From NCBI RefSeq assembly GCF_019750675.1, contig NZ_JAIEOF010000299.1, forward strand, positions 1 through 34,494: DNA of 34,494 nucleotides, read 5' to 3'. Source of the stretch: Methylobacterium sp. (GTDB taxonomy: Bacteria > Pseudomonadota > Alphaproteobacteria > Rhizobiales > Beijerinckiaceae). How positions within the stretch are numbered: position 1 is the stretch's first letter; each line of letters opens with the position of its first letter. The position numbers were made by a program, and so were the translations under genes. The notes under the pieces were generated by a model. The model searched no databases, was not told the origin of the DNA, and was given only the letters and a program-made list of their open reading frames with translations. Of the stretch, positions 1 to 8,894 are shown piece by piece.

Positions 1-108
1 CGCGAAGAGATCTCGAAGAGCAGTGAAAGCTACGTGGCAAAGGCGGATTGCCTTCACGGCATCAAGCTGAATAAGGCGTCAGGCAGCGACCCCGTCTTCG
101 AGGTGTGA
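1..108 (+). CDS. Possible C-terminal end of an unidentified gene
   Basis: The frame starting at base 1 is open to a TGA at 106-108, giving 35 residues that end in SDPVFEV. I do not recognise the family. Third-position GC is visibly lower than in the neighbouring genes (for example GAA, AGT, GCA, CTT, AAT and TCA codons), so this is either a transferred gene tail or chance openness. It does not resemble the C-terminus of aspartate carbamoyltransferase, the usual neighbour of the following dihydroorotase-like gene. Confidence 0.3.
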   Translation, partial: REEISKSSESYVAKADCLHGIKLNKASGSDPVFEV

Positions 109-220
109 TCCAGGCCGTCTGGACAGGTCCGGGGGACGGGGCGAACGCGACGTCTCCCGGTGCCGGCACAATCGGCATCCCGCCTTGACGCCACGGCGCG
201 CCCGGTCGAAACCGCGACCC

Positions 221-1534
221 ATGACGATGCGCCCCATCCTCCTGACCAACGCCACGCTCTGCGACCCGGCCACGGGCCGGCAGGCGCCCGGCCACGTCCT
301 CGTGCGCGACGGGCTCATCCACGATGTCGGCTGGAGCCCGCTCACCGGGGTGCCGGACGAGGCCGAGACCATCGATTGCGGCGGCCACGTCCTCAGCCCC
401 GGCCTCATCGACCTGCGCGCCTTCGTGGGCGAGCCCGGGGCCGAGCATCGCGAGACCCTGGCCAGCGCCAGCGCGGCTGCCGCCGCCGGGGGTGTCACCA
501 CCCTGGTCTGCATGCCGGACACCAACCCGGTCATCGACGGGCCGGCCATCGTCGATTTCGTCCTGCGCCGGGCGCGGGACACCGCGAGCGTCAACGTCCT
601 GCCGGCCGCCGCCATCACCAAGGGGCTGGCCGGCCAGGAGATGACCGAGTTCGGCCTGCTTCAGGAAGCCGGGGCGGTCGCCTTCACGGACGGCCTCAAG
701 GCGGTGCGCAACGCCCAGGTGATGCGGCGGGCGATGACCTATGCGCGCGATTTCGGCGCCCTGCTGATGCAGCACGTGGAGGAGCCGGACCTCGTCGGCG
801 ACGGCGTGATGAACGAGGGCGAGATGGCCTCCCGCCTCGGCCTCCTCGGCATCCCGCGCGAGGCCGAGACGGTGATGCTGGAGCGCGACATCCGCCTCGT
901 GCGCCTCACCGGCGCCCGCTACCACGCGGCGATGATCTCCTGCGCCGATTCGGTCGAGATCGTGCGCCGGGCCAAGGCGGACGGCCTGCCCGTCACCTGC
1001 GGCGCCTCGGTGAACAACCTGGTGCTCAACGAGGGCGACATCGGCCATTACCGCACCTTCTGCCGGCTCTCGCCGCCGCTGCGCCACGAGACCGACCGGC
1101 TCGCCCTGGTGGCGGCCCTCAACGAAGGCGTGATCGACGTCGTCGTCTCCGACCACAACCCGCAGGACGTCGAGACCAAGCGCCTGCCCTTCGCCGAGGC
1201 CGCCGACGGGGCGCTGGGCATCGAGACGCTGCTGGGCGCCGCCCTCCGGCTGGTCCATACCGGCGATATCAGCCTGCCGCGCCTGCTCGCGGCACTGACC
1301 GCCAGCCCGGCGGATCTTCTCGGGCGCCGGGCCGGTCGCCTCGCGGCCGGAGCCGCCGCCGACCTCGTGCTGATCGATCCCGACCTGCCCTACGTCCTCG
1401 ACAAGCGCGCCCTGAAGTCCCGCTCGAAGAATTCGCCCTTCGACGAAGCCCGCCTGCAAGGGGCCGCGATCCTCACGATGGTGGCGGGACGCATCGTGTT
1501 CCGTGCGCCTGCCGAGAGCGAGGCCGCCGCGTGA
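221..1534 (+). CDS. Dihydroorotase-like protein without metal ligands (PyrC'/PyrX type)
   Basis: This is a 437-residue amidohydrolase of the class I dihydroorotase family. The family scaffold is clear: GLIDLR near residue 61, [10 protein letters not shown] near 70, MPDTNP near 98 and SDHNPQ near 310. Where active enzymes carry the HxH zinc pair after GLxD, this protein has Arg66-Ala67-Phe68. The His of the HxxHxS motif is Met238 (YHAAMIS), and the usual HH further on is Asn-Asn. Asp157, His185 and Asp311 remain. Known pseudo-DHOases of this type act as structural partners of aspartate carbamoyltransferase (PyrB), so a non-catalytic role is the best inference. No pyrB is visible immediately upstream. 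The ATG at 221 is chosen because the family N-terminus begins at MRPILL; 185 and 227 are alternatives. It overlaps plsY by 4 bases. Confidence 0.85.
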   Translation: MTMRPILLTNATLCDPATGRQAPGHVLVRDGLIHDVGWSPLTGVPDEAETIDCGGHVLSPGLIDLRAFVGEPGAEHRETLASASAAAAAGGVTTLVCMPDTNPVIDGPAIVDFVLRRARDTASVNVLPAAAITKGLAGQEMTEFGLLQEAGAVAFTDGLKAVRNAQVMRRAMTYARDFGALLMQHVEEPDLVGDGVMNEGEMASRLGLLGIPREAETVMLERDIRLVRLTGARYHAAMISCADSVEIVRRAKADGLPVTCGASVNNLVLNEGDIGHYRTFCRLSPPLRHETDRLALVAALNEGVIDVVVSDHNPQDVETKRLPFAEAADGALGIETLLGAALRLVHTGDISLPRLLAALTASPADLLGRRAGRLAAGAAADLVLIDPDLPYVLDKRALKSRSKNSPFDEARLQGAAILTMVAGRIVFRAPAESEAAA

Positions 1535-2139
1535 TCGCCCTCGACGCTCTGCCCTGGCCTCTCCTGCTGGGGTCGCTGGCCGGGGGCTACCTCCTCGGCT
1601 CGATCCCGTTCGGGCTGATCCTGACCCGATTCGCCGGTCTCGGCGACGTGCGGGCGATCGGTTCGGGCAATATCGGCGCCACCAACGTGCTGCGCACCGG
1701 CCGCAAGGGCCTCGCGGTCGCCACCCTGCTGGGCGACGCGCTGAAGGGCACGCTCGCGGTCGTGATCGCCGGCCGTTTCGGAACCGAGACCGCCCTCGTG
1801 GCCGGCCTCGGCGCCTTCCTCGGGCACCTGTTTCCGGTCTGGCTCGGGTTCAAGGGCGGCAAGGGGGTGGCGACTTTCCTGGGCGTGCTGCTCGCCCTGA
1901 GCCCGCCCGGCCTCCTGGCCTTCGCGGCCATCTGGCTCGGCCTCGCCTTCACGCTGAAATATTCCTCCCTCGCGGCCCTGGCGGCCTCGGCCCTGACGCC
2001 CCTGGTCCTGTGGGCGCTGGGACAGCCTTCGGTTGCAATTTTGTTTCTCCTGCTCGCCGCCCTGCTATGGTGGAAGCACGCACCCAACATCCGCCGGCTC
2101 ATCGACGGGACCGAGGGGCGCATCGGGCAGAAGGGCTGA
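1531..2139 (+). CDS. plsY: Glycerol-3-phosphate acyltransferase PlsY
   Basis: PlsY transfers the acyl group of acyl-phosphate to glycerol-3-phosphate, the first acylation step of phospholipid synthesis, in the inner membrane. The 202-residue product is almost wholly hydrophobic helices. It carries the signature loops [26 protein letters not shown], a GD/K segment and FKGGKGVAT in the expected order. It starts with GTG inside the stop codon of the upstream gene (GTGA overlap), which implies translational coupling. Length and topology are normal for the family. Confidence 0.95.
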   Translation: MIALDALPWPLLLGSLAGGYLLGSIPFGLILTRFAGLGDVRAIGSGNIGATNVLRTGRKGLAVATLLGDALKGTLAVVIAGRFGTETALVAGLGAFLGHLFPVWLGFKGGKGVATFLGVLLALSPPGLLAFAAIWLGLAFTLKYSSLAALAASALTPLVLWALGQPSVAILFLLLAALLWWKHAPNIRRLIDGTEGRIGQKG

Positions 2140-2172
2140 GGCCCCGGCGCCCGCTCCGAAGGGGGAGGGCGA

Positions 2173-3366
2173 ATGCAGCTAACCGATGGCCAGCGCCTCG
2201 ACTGGCTGCGCCTGATCCGCAGCGAGGGGGTCGGCCCGCGCACGTTTCGAACCCTCATCAACCGCTTCGGCGGGGCCGGGGCCGCCCTGGAGGCCCTGCC
2301 GACGCTCACCGGCCGCAGCGGTCGGCGCATCACCCCGCCGAGCCGGGCGGAGGCGGAAGGCGAGATCGCCGCCGCCGCCCGCCTCGGCGCCCGCCTCGTC
2401 GCGCTCGGGGAGGCGGCCTACCCGAAACTGCTGCAGGCGGCCGATTCGGCGCCGCCGCTCATCGCCATTCGGGGCGAGGCCGCGATCCTGAACCGGCCCG
2501 CCATCGCCATCGTCGGCTCGCGCAACGCCTCCGCCGCCGGCCTCGCCTTCACCGAGCGCCTCGCCCGCGGGCTCGGGGAGGCGGGGCTCGTCGTGGTCTC
2601 GGGGCTGGCGCGCGGCATCGACGCCCGCGCCCACCGGGCCGCCCTGGTGCCCGGCACGGCGGCGGTGCTGGCGGGGGGACAGGACCGGATCTACCCGGCC
2701 AACCACGCCGCCCTGGTGGAGGCGATCCTGGAGGCCGGGGGCGCCGTCCTCGCCGAGATGCCGATGGGCTGGGAGCCGCGCGGACGCGATTTTCCCCGGC
2801 GCAACCGCATCATCTCGGGGCTGGCCTACGGCACCGTGGTGGTGGAGGCCGCCCGCCGCTCGGGCTCGCTGATCACCGCCCGCTTCGCCCTGGAGCAGGG
2901 CCGCGAGGTCTTCGCCGTGCCGGGCTCCCCCCTCGACCCGCGCGCGGAGGGCACCAACGACCTGATCCGCCAGGGCGCGACCCTGGTGGCGGAGGTGGCC
3001 CACGTCACGGAGGCGATCGCGCCGCTGCTGGAAGAGGGCACCCGGAAGCCAGCAGGCGGCTTCGAACAGGGGGCGGACACCCTCGCCCTCGATCGTCCGG
3101 ACTTCGCCGAGGGATCGATCTTCTGGGACGAACTCGACGTCGACGGCCCCGTGCCGCCCCTCTTGCCCGAGGCTCCGGAGACGGCCGAACCGGCGGACGA
3201 CCGGGCCCGCCTGATCGGCTTTCTCAGCCCGACGCCGATCGGGACCGACGAGCTCGCGCGGGCCGCCGGCCTCAGCGTCCGCGTCGTCCAGACCACGCTG
3301 CTCGAACTCGAACTCGACGGCCGCATCGAGCGGCACGGCAGCGGAACGGTGTCCCTCCTCGGCTGA
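2173..3366 (+). CDS. dprA: DNA-processing protein DprA (Smf)
   Basis: DprA binds incoming single-stranded DNA and loads RecA during natural transformation; it is widespread even where transformation is unproven. The 397-residue product has an N-terminal helix-hairpin-helix-like region, then the Rossmann-like core with IVGSRN (near residue 115), SGLARGID (near 141), the RDFPRRNR segment and [13 protein letters not shown]. It ends in a winged-helix DML1-type domain after about residue 340. GGGGGAGGGCGA just before the ATG is a strong ribosome site. It lies 33 bases after plsY in the same direction. Confidence 0.95.
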   Translation: MQLTDGQRLDWLRLIRSEGVGPRTFRTLINRFGGAGAALEALPTLTGRSGRRITPPSRAEAEGEIAAAARLGARLVALGEAAYPKLLQAADSAPPLIAIRGEAAILNRPAIAIVGSRNASAAGLAFTERLARGLGEAGLVVVSGLARGIDARAHRAALVPGTAAVLAGGQDRIYPANHAALVEAILEAGGAVLAEMPMGWEPRGRDFPRRNRIISGLAYGTVVVEAARRSGSLITARFALEQGREVFAVPGSPLDPRAEGTNDLIRQGATLVAEVAHVTEAIAPLLEEGTRKPAGGFEQGADTLALDRPDFAEGSIFWDELDVDGPVPPLLPEAPETAEPADDRARLIGFLSPTPIGTDELARAAGLSVRVVQTTLLELELDGRIERHGSGTVSLLG

Positions 3367-3416
3367 CGGCCGAGGCGGGCTCGCGTCATCCTTAACGGTG
3401 TCTTGAGACCCGGGCG

Positions 3417-3423
3417 TTAACCA
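3417..3423 (+). promoter_or_regulatory. Candidate CtrA half-site before the flagellin gene
   Basis: TTAACCA matches seven of the eight bases of the CtrA half-site TTAACCAT, 45 bases before the flagellin start codon. An inverted TTAACG lies at 3392-3397. The spacing is not the classical N7, so this is suggestive only. In many alphaproteobacteria CtrA feeds into motility gene control. Confidence 0.35.
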
Positions 3424-3468
3424 AGGCTGGACGGTGGCCGACAAGCCGCCCCAGAGGATGCGCGCTCC

Positions 3469-5211
3469 GTGACCAGCCTGCTGACCAACAACGCCGCCCT
3501 GACGGCGCTGACGACGCTGAAGGCGATCAACCAGCAGCTGGACGTCACGAGCAAGCGTGTGTCCACCGGCCAGCGCGTCACGGACAGCGCCGACAACGCG
3601 GCCTACTGGTCGATCGCCACCAGCGTCCGCACCGACAACGCCGCCCTCGGGTCGATCAAGGATTCTCTCGGCCTCGGGGCCTCGGCGGTGGACACCGCCT
3701 ATAACGGTCTCACCAGCGTCCTGTCGGATCTGCAGAACCTGCGCGCCAAGCTCCAGACCGCCCTCCAGCCGGGCGTCGATCGGGCCAAGGTGCAGATTGA
3801 GATCGCCGCGATCCAGGACAAGATGAAGGCCACCGCCAGCTCTTCCACGGCGAGCGGACAGAACTGGCTCGCGACGGATTCCTCGCCCACCAACACGGCC
3901 TATCGGTCGACGCAGAGCGTGGTCGCCGGGTTCTCCCGCGACAGGACCGGCGCGGTGACGTTCTCGCGGGTCGACATCGACGTCGCGGCGATCCGGCTCT
4001 ACGATTCCGGCGGCGCCAGCGTGACCCGGCCGGCCTCCGGCGCGCGTCAGACGGCGCAGATGGCCCTGGCCGGCTCGCCCGGCTTCGCTCCCGGCGGCAC
4101 GGCGGATTTCAGCGGGACCAACGAGGTCGCGATCCGGCTCACCGGTTCGGCCGGCATCGGCACCCTGGTGCTGAACCGGACGACCCTCGCCGCCGCCGTC
4201 AAGGACCTCGCCAAGGTGACGACCGACGAGGTGGTGAGCGCCCTCAACAATCAGATCGCGGCCTCGTCCTCCCTGCGGGGCAACGTGTCCGCATCCCTCG
4301 ACGACGGGGGCAGGCTCCGCTTCGAGACGACGGCGACCGGTGCCGGCTCCGGCCTGAACATCCTGTCCGGGACCGCGGGCGGCACCTGGCTCGATCTCGG
4401 TCTGGGGGCGAACGGCGGCACCGCCCTCTACCGGCCTGCGGTCGTGGCGACACCCTACGTGCCCATCGACCTGTCGGGCGCCGCGACGAAGTCGATCACG
4501 GTGAGCGACGGCACCACGAGCCAGACGGTCACCCTGACCGCCGCCAGCCTGCCGGCCCCGGCGAACCCAGCCGCCGTCAGCATCACGGAGATCCGCAACC
4601 TCCTCAATGCCAGCCTGGCGGCACAGAGTAGTTCCCTCGCCTTCAGCCTCACCGGTCCGGAGAAGGCACCCGACCGCCTCATCCTCCTCGGGGCGAGCGG
4701 CGGCCCCGCAGGCAGCGCGACGATCACGGGGCCCGACACGGCGGCCTTCGGCTTCACCAACGGTCAGACCGGCCTCGGCGCCACGGGGCTCAACGGCAGC
4801 GCACGCATCTCGGTCTTCGGCAGCGACGCGGTGACGACCACGACCAAGGGCATCCTCGACACCACCAACCCCGCGGGCGTCTCCATCGAAACGATCGATA
4901 TCGCGAACCTCACCGGCACCGCCGGCGACGCGACCCTGTCGGCCCTGATCACGCAGGTGGACAAGGCCATTGCCAGCGTCGCCGACGCGGGCACGAAGCT
5001 CGGCGCCAACAAGACCCAGATCGACGGCCAGAAGGCCTTCGTCGACACGCTGATGAAGGCCAACGACCGCACCATCGGCATCCTGGTCGACGCCGACGTG
5101 GAAGAGGAGTCGACCAAGTTGAAGGCCCTCCAGACCCAGCAGCAGCTGGCCGTCCAGGCCCTCGGCATCGCCAACGGCGCCTCGGCGGGCGTCCTCTCGC
5201 TGTTCCGCTGA
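3469..5211 (+). CDS. Flagellin
   Basis: This is the structural subunit of the flagellar filament, secreted by the flagellar type III apparatus. The 580-residue protein has the conserved N-terminal D0/D1 helices (SLLTNNAALTALTTLKAIN, then TGQRVTDSADNAAYWSIA, to about residue 150). A variable Thr/Ser/Gly/Ala-rich central region runs to about residue 470, and the C-terminal D1/D0 helix ends in ANGASAGVLSLFR. No Cys is seen, as is usual. The start is GTG, 10 bases after AGAGGA; an ATG at 3458 is out of frame and gives only four codons. No flagellar assembly, flaF or flbT genes are nearby, so this copy sits apart from any flagellar cluster. Confidence 0.93.
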   Translation: MTSLLTNNAALTALTTLKAINQQLDVTSKRVSTGQRVTDSADNAAYWSIATSVRTDNAALGSIKDSLGLGASAVDTAYNGLTSVLSDLQNLRAKLQTALQPGVDRAKVQIEIAAIQDKMKATASSSTASGQNWLATDSSPTNTAYRSTQSVVAGFSRDRTGAVTFSRVDIDVAAIRLYDSGGASVTRPASGARQTAQMALAGSPGFAPGGTADFSGTNEVAIRLTGSAGIGTLVLNRTTLAAAVKDLAKVTTDEVVSALNNQIAASSSLRGNVSASLDDGGRLRFETTATGAGSGLNILSGTAGGTWLDLGLGANGGTALYRPAVVATPYVPIDLSGAATKSITVSDGTTSQTVTLTAASLPAPANPAAVSITEIRNLLNASLAAQSSSLAFSLTGPEKAPDRLILLGASGGPAGSATITGPDTAAFGFTNGQTGLGATGLNGSARISVFGSDAVTTTTKGILDTTNPAGVSIETIDIANLTGTAGDATLSALITQVDKAIASVADAGTKLGANKTQIDGQKAFVDTLMKANDRTIGILVDADVEEESTKLKALQTQQQLAVQALGIANGASAGVLSLFR

Positions 5212-5224
5212 ACGGGGTCGCGGA

Positions 5225-5725
5225 TCAGGCTTCGCTCTCGTCGTCCTCCGCCGCCTCGCCGAGGGCGCGCCGCATCTGGTCCAGGCAGCCCTGGAGGATG
5301 TAGGCGGCGGCCAGCATGTCCACCACCTCGCCGCGCTTGGCACGCGAGGCGTCCGCCGCGATCAGCGCGCGGGTGACGGCGGCGGTGGAGAGGCGCTCGT
5401 CGCAGTAGAGGACGGGCAGGGGCAGCAGGGGCTTCATGTTGCGCACGAAGGAACGGGTGGACTGGACCCGTACGCCCTCGCTGCCGTCCATGTTCAGGGG
5501 CAGGCCGATGACGAGGCCGCCGACGCCGTGCATCGCGCACAGGGTCGCCAGGCGCTTCACGTCCGGGGTGAACTTGACCCGCCGGATCGTCTCCAGGGGC
5601 GAGGCGATCTGGCGGCCGACATCCGACAGGGCGAGACCGATCGTCTTCGTGCCGAGATCGATCCCGATCAGGCGGGGGCCGCCCCGCGAGGCCTCCGCGA
5701 AGGCCCGCATCTCGGCCTCGTCCAT
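5225..5725 (-). CDS. ruvX: Holliday junction resolvase-like RuvX/YqgF
   Basis: This belongs to the YqgF/RuvX RNase H-fold family, linked to pre-16S rRNA processing and resolvase-like activity. Motifs in order are GIDLGTKTIGLALSD, GLPLNMDGSEG, YCDERLSTAAV and RGEVVDMLAAAYIL, covering the acidic active site. The start MDEAEMRAF gives 166 residues, near the family norm. The frame stays open upstream to an ATG at 5842, but that would add a 39-residue Ser/Pro/Leu/Ala-rich leader encoded by a degenerate repeat (GGCTGGCCAAGAGG-like, about 5803-5850), which I judge non-coding. It converges on the flagellin gene with a 13-base gap. Confidence 0.93.
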   Translation of the reverse strand: MDEAEMRAFAEASRGGPRLIGIDLGTKTIGLALSDVGRQIASPLETIRRVKFTPDVKRLATLCAMHGVGGLVIGLPLNMDGSEGVRVQSTRSFVRNMKPLLPLPVLYCDERLSTAAVTRALIAADASRAKRGEVVDMLAAAYILQGCLDQMRRALGEAAEDDESEA

Positions 5726-5867
5726 GTCCACCCCGCTCCCGTGGTCCGTCCCCTGAAGGCGCTCCTCCTGCGCGATCCGCACCGAGCCGGCAAGGGGCGC
5801 CGGCAAGGGGCTGGCTAAAGGGCTGGCCAAGAGGTTGGCCAAGAGGCCAGCGAGGGGCCGCGTCCCG

Positions 5868-6413
5868 TCAGTGCAGCCCGGCCGAGCCTGCGGTGCCGTC
5901 GCCCACGAAGGAAGCGGGCAGGGGCTCGGCGCCCATGCCGAGGATGCCGCGCACCGCCGGGCCCCGGCTGCGCCGCATGAGGTCGACGAGGTCGGCCCCG
6001 CCGAAGCGGATCGATTCGAGGTCGGCGCCCAGTACCCAGATCTCGTACTCGTCGCGCCCCGGCACCACGTCCCAGAACAGGAATTCGCCGGCCTCCGTCT
6101 GGCCGAAGAAGCAGGCGCGCTCGATCACGCTCGGGTCGTCGCCCTCCACCTCGAAGCGGTGTCCCTCACGCCCCTCCAGCACCGCCGCGATGCTGTGGGC
6201 GATCAACTCCGAGCGTCCGACGAGGTCGGTCTCCGGATCCGCGCCCGGGACCGCCACGCGGAAATGCCCGTTCGCGAGCCCGGCTCCGAGGGTCCGGCAG
6301 AAGGCGCGGTAGCTCTCCGGCAGGGCGAAGCCGAGTTCGGTCTCGGCGCGGTCGAGGTCGGCCGCCCCCGCAAGGGGGCCCGGCGCGCAGGGCTCGAAGA
6401 CCGTCTCCCACAT
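5868..6413 (-). CDS. SMI1/KNR4 (SUKH) domain protein
   Basis: This 181-residue soluble acidic protein has the SUKH pattern: E-TELGFALPESYRAF near residues 24-38, a central VEGDDPSVIERACFFGQ segment and the FLFWDVVPGRDEYEIWVLG strand region. SUKH proteins often serve as immunity proteins to secreted toxins or as scaffolds. No toxin, nuclease or secretion gene lies next to this one, so no function is assigned. GGGAG lies eight bases before the ATG. It diverges from the small reading frame at 6527, across a region rich in TTAA sites. Confidence 0.75.
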   Translation of the reverse strand: MWETVFEPCAPGPLAGAADLDRAETELGFALPESYRAFCRTLGAGLANGHFRVAVPGADPETDLVGRSELIAHSIAAVLEGREGHRFEVEGDDPSVIERACFFGQTEAGEFLFWDVVPGRDEYEIWVLGADLESIRFGGADLVDLMRRSRGPAVRGILGMGAEPLPASFVGDGTAGSAGLH

Positions 6414-6492
6414 CTGAATCGCTCCCTTCGGGCCGTTAACGCTACCAAAGCGTATCCTTACCCTTGCGTGGACCCCATCGGCCAGAGCATCG

Positions 6493-6508
6493 TTAATCGT
6501 TCGTTAAC
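6493..6508 (+). promoter_or_regulatory. Perfect CtrA-type box TTAA-N7-TTAAC
   Basis: TTAATCGTTCGTTAAC fits the alphaproteobacterial CtrA consensus (TTAA, seven bases, TTAAC) exactly, inside DNA that is otherwise very GC-rich. The second half overlaps the palindrome CGTTAACG at 6502-6509, and the same octamer recurs at 6434-6441. The box ends 18 bases before the ATG at 6527 and lies 80 bases upstream of the SUKH gene on the other strand, so either or both could be the target. Confidence 0.6.
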
Positions 6509-6526
6509 GTCTCGGATGCCGTCCGC

Positions 6527-6700
6527 ATGAGCCCGCTCGATTCCCGCTCCCCGCGCCGCAAGATGCCGTTGCGGCACAAGCTGATGCTGGCGCTGGCCTG
6601 CGAGATCCTGCTCGTCGGCTTCCAGCAGGCGGACCTGCGGTCGCGCCAGACCGGGATCCTCATCGAGGTGCCGGCCGTCGCGCACCACCGCATCGCCTGA
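6527..6700 (+). CDS. Small basic protein of 57 residues, unknown function
   Basis: A 57-residue frame begins [18 protein letters not shown], continues through a hydrophobic stretch ([14 protein letters not shown]) and ends [11 protein letters not shown]. The basic N-terminus followed by a short apolar segment could be a membrane anchor or amphipathic helix. The ribosome site is weak. Alternative starts lie at 6563 and 6584. A perfect CtrA box immediately upstream and a promoter for gatC just downstream suggest it is an independent small gene. I do not recognise a family, and it could be spurious. Confidence 0.45.
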   Translation: MSPLDSRSPRRKMPLRHKLMLALACEILLVGFQQADLRSRQTGILIEVPAVAHHRIA

Positions 6701-6733
6701 GCCTCGTCGGCCCGCGCGACCGGCCGGCCGGCG

Positions 6734-6763
6734 TTGCGAGCGCGCGACGGCGGGTGCTATAGC
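6734..6763 (+). promoter_or_regulatory. Candidate sigma-70 promoter for gatC
   Basis: TTGCGA and TATAGC are separated by 18 bases. The implied transcription start is near 6770, about 65 bases before gatC. It is the only good match in the 6701-6833 gap. Confidence 0.5.
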
Positions 6764-6833
6764 CCGGCGCGACGCCCCATCGCCCGCCAACCCCGCCGGG
6801 CTGCGGATGGGTGCCCGAGGAACTGAAGACAGC

Positions 6834-7121
6834 ATGTCGGTCGACGCAACGACGGTGAGGCGCATCGCGCACCTGGCGCGCATCGCGGTGAGCGAGGACG
6901 AGGTCGCCCCCCTGCAGGGCGAACTCAACGCGATCCTGGCCTTCGTCGAGCAACTCGGTGCCGTCGACGTGACGGGGGTCGAGCCGATGACCTCGGTCAC
7001 CCCGATGGCGATGAAGAAGCGGGCCGACGTTGTCACCGACGGGGCCAAGGCCGACGCCATCGTGGCCAACGCGCCCGAGACCGAGGACCATTATTTCCTC
7101 GTGCCCAAGGTCGTCGAGTAG
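6834..7121 (+). CDS. gatC: Asp-tRNA(Asn)/Glu-tRNA(Gln) amidotransferase subunit C
   Basis: GatC is the small subunit of the GatCAB complex, which converts Glu-tRNA(Gln) and/or Asp-tRNA(Asn) to the correct amidated form; it stabilises the GatA-GatB contact. The 95-residue product shows [17 protein letters not shown] at the start, the [23 protein letters not shown] core and a DVVTDG...[14 protein letters not shown] tail, as in the family. The ATG at 6834 is chosen over 6807 because the family begins [15 protein letters not shown]. gatA follows after 119 bases in which I see nothing notable. Confidence 0.96.
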   Translation: MSVDATTVRRIAHLARIAVSEDEVAPLQGELNAILAFVEQLGAVDVTGVEPMTSVTPMAMKKRADVVTDGAKADAIVANAPETEDHYFLVPKVVE

Positions 7122-7240
7122 GCGCACGCCGCCGACCCCGAACCCGGCCGCCCCGCGGGACGGTCCGCCCGGCGCCCACTCAGTGGCGACGGCGGAGCAC
7201 CCGGGACCCATCAGGACGAGCGCCCAGGACTCTCCCGCAC

Positions 7241-8722
7241 ATGACCACGCTGAACGAACTCACCCTGGCGGAGGCCCGCGACGGGCTCAAGGCCAAGGAT
7301 TTCTCCGCCACCGACCTGACCCGCGCGCATCTCGACGCCATGGAGAAGGCCCGGGCCCTGAACGCCTACCTCGTCGAGACGCCCGACCGGGCCCTGGCCA
7401 TGGCCGAGGCGGCGGATGCGCGGATCGCGTCCGCGCAGGCCCGTCCGCTGGAAGGCATCCCGCTGGGGATCAAGGACCTGTTCTGCACGGAGGGCGTGGC
7501 GACCACCGCCGGCTCGAAGATCCTCGAAGGGTTCACGCCCGCCTACGAATCCGCCGTGACCGCCAACCTCTGGCGCGACGGGGCCGTGATGCTCGGCAAG
7601 CTCAACCTCGACGAGTTCGCCATGGGCTCGTCCAACGAGACCTCCGCCTACGGCGACACGGTCTCGCCCTGGCGGCGGGCCGGCTCGGAGACAAAGCTGG
7701 TGCCCGGCGGCTCCTCCGGCGGTTCGGCGGCGGCGGTGGCCGCCCGCCTCTGCCTCGGTGCCACCGCGACCGATACCGGCGGCTCGATCCGCCAGCCCGC
7801 CGCCTTCACCGGCACGGTGGGCATCAAGCCGACCTACGGCCGCTGCTCGCGCTGGGGCACGGTGGCGTACGCCTCGTCCCTGGATCAGGCCGGGCCCATC
7901 GCCCGTACGGTACGCGACTGCGCGATCCTGCTCGGCTCCATGGCGGGTCAGGATTCGCGCGACACCACCTGCGCCGACCTGCCCGTGCCCGACTTCGAGG
8001 CGGCGGTGGCGCGCGGCGTGAAGGGCCTGACCATCGGCATTCCGAAGGAGTATCGGGTCGAGGGCATGTCCGCCGAGATCCAGGCGCTCTGGGACCGGGG
8101 CGCCGACATGCTGCGGGACGCGGGCGCCACGATCCGCGAGATCTCGCTGCCGCACACGCAATACGCGCTGCCGGCCTACTACATCGTCGCCCCGGCGGAG
8201 GCCTCCTCCAACCTCGCCCGCTACGACGGCGTGCGCTACGGCCTGCGCGTACCCGGACGCGACATCGCCGGCCTCTACGAGAACACCCGTGCGGCGGGCT
8301 TCGGCCGCGAGGTGAAGCGCCGCATCATGATCGGCACCTACGTGCTCTCGGCCGGCTACTACGATGCCTATTACGTCCGCGCGCAGCGCATCCGCACCCT
8401 GATCAAGCGCGACTTCGAAGAGGCCTACGCCTCCGGCATCGACGCGATCCTGACGCCCGCGACCCCGTCCGCCGCCTTCGGCATCGGCGAGAAGGGCTCG
8501 GGCGACCCCGTGGAGATGTACCTGCAGGACGTCTTCACCATCACGGTGAACATGGCGGGCCTGCCCGGCATCTCGGTGCCGGCCGGGCTCGACGCGCAGG
8601 GCCTGCCCCTCGGGCTCCAGCTCATCGGCCGGCCCTTCGACGAGGAGACGCTGTTCGCCGCCGCCCAGGTGATCGAGGACGCCGCTGGACGGACCAAGCT
8701 GCCCGCCGCGTGGTGGGCATGA
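7241..8722 (+). CDS. gatA: Asp/Glu-tRNA amidotransferase subunit A (amidase)
   Basis: GatA hydrolyses glutamine and supplies ammonia to GatB. The 493-residue product is a standard amidase-signature protein. The Ser-cisSer-Lys triad is visible as Lys78 ([10 protein letters not shown]), Ser158 in [17 protein letters not shown] and Ser182 in [10 protein letters not shown]; the 24-residue spacing between the two serines is the family value. Length is normal. It is followed by a repeat element and a small membrane-protein gene before gatB, so the three gat genes are not contiguous. Confidence 0.97.
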   Translation: MTTLNELTLAEARDGLKAKDFSATDLTRAHLDAMEKARALNAYLVETPDRALAMAEAADARIASAQARPLEGIPLGIKDLFCTEGVATTAGSKILEGFTPAYESAVTANLWRDGAVMLGKLNLDEFAMGSSNETSAYGDTVSPWRRAGSETKLVPGGSSGGSAAAVAARLCLGATATDTGGSIRQPAAFTGTVGIKPTYGRCSRWGTVAYASSLDQAGPIARTVRDCAILLGSMAGQDSRDTTCADLPVPDFEAAVARGVKGLTIGIPKEYRVEGMSAEIQALWDRGADMLRDAGATIREISLPHTQYALPAYYIVAPAEASSNLARYDGVRYGLRVPGRDIAGLYENTRAAGFGREVKRRIMIGTYVLSAGYYDAYYVRAQRIRTLIKRDFEEAYASGIDAILTPATPSAAFGIGEKGSGDPVEMYLQDVFTITVNMAGLPGISVPAGLDAQGLPLGLQLIGRPFDEETLFAAAQVIEDAAGRTKLPAAWWA

Positions 8723-8744
8723 GCAAGGTTTCGATGCGAAGCGC

Positions 8745-8845
8745 GGGTCCCCTCTCCTGGAAGGAGAGGGACAGGGTGAGGTGCGTGACCTTTCCGGAGG
8801 TGGACCACACCTCACCCCAACCCTCTCCTTCCAGGAGAGGGAGCC
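8745..8845. repeat. REP-like paired hairpin element (REPIN type)
   Basis: Two arms, about 8745-8783 and 8808-8845, are near-perfect inverted copies around a 24-base spacer. Each arm also folds on itself: CCTCTCC TGGAA GGAGAGG at 8751-8769, and the opposite CCCTCTCC TTCCA GGAGAGGG at 8821-8841. The outer flanks GGGTGAGGTG and CACCTCACCCC pair with each other. This is the organisation of a REP doublet. It lies between gatA and the small membrane-protein gene and could end or stabilise the transcript. Confidence 0.8.
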
Positions 8846-8894
8846 GGTCGCGGGCCTCTGCCGGACAGCCCACCTCGCCCTGGGAACAGGCCCG

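Noticed and set aside
1..108. Tail of pyrB before the dihydroorotase-like gene
   Set aside because: The 35 residues do not resemble the C-terminus of aspartate carbamoyltransferase.
2179..5343. A frame of more than 1000 codons open on the minus strand, opposite dprA and flagellin
   Set aside because: Its translation is Gly/Arg/Ala/Asp-rich without domains, and it lies antisense to two clear genes. Long antisense frames are expected at this GC content.
5726..5842. N-terminal extension of RuvX
   Set aside because: It is encoded by degenerate repeats, is not family-like, and a suitable ATG lies at 5725.
8781..8894. N-terminal extension of the small membrane protein through the repeat
   Set aside because: The added residues are a translation of the REP-like hairpin, a common artefact.
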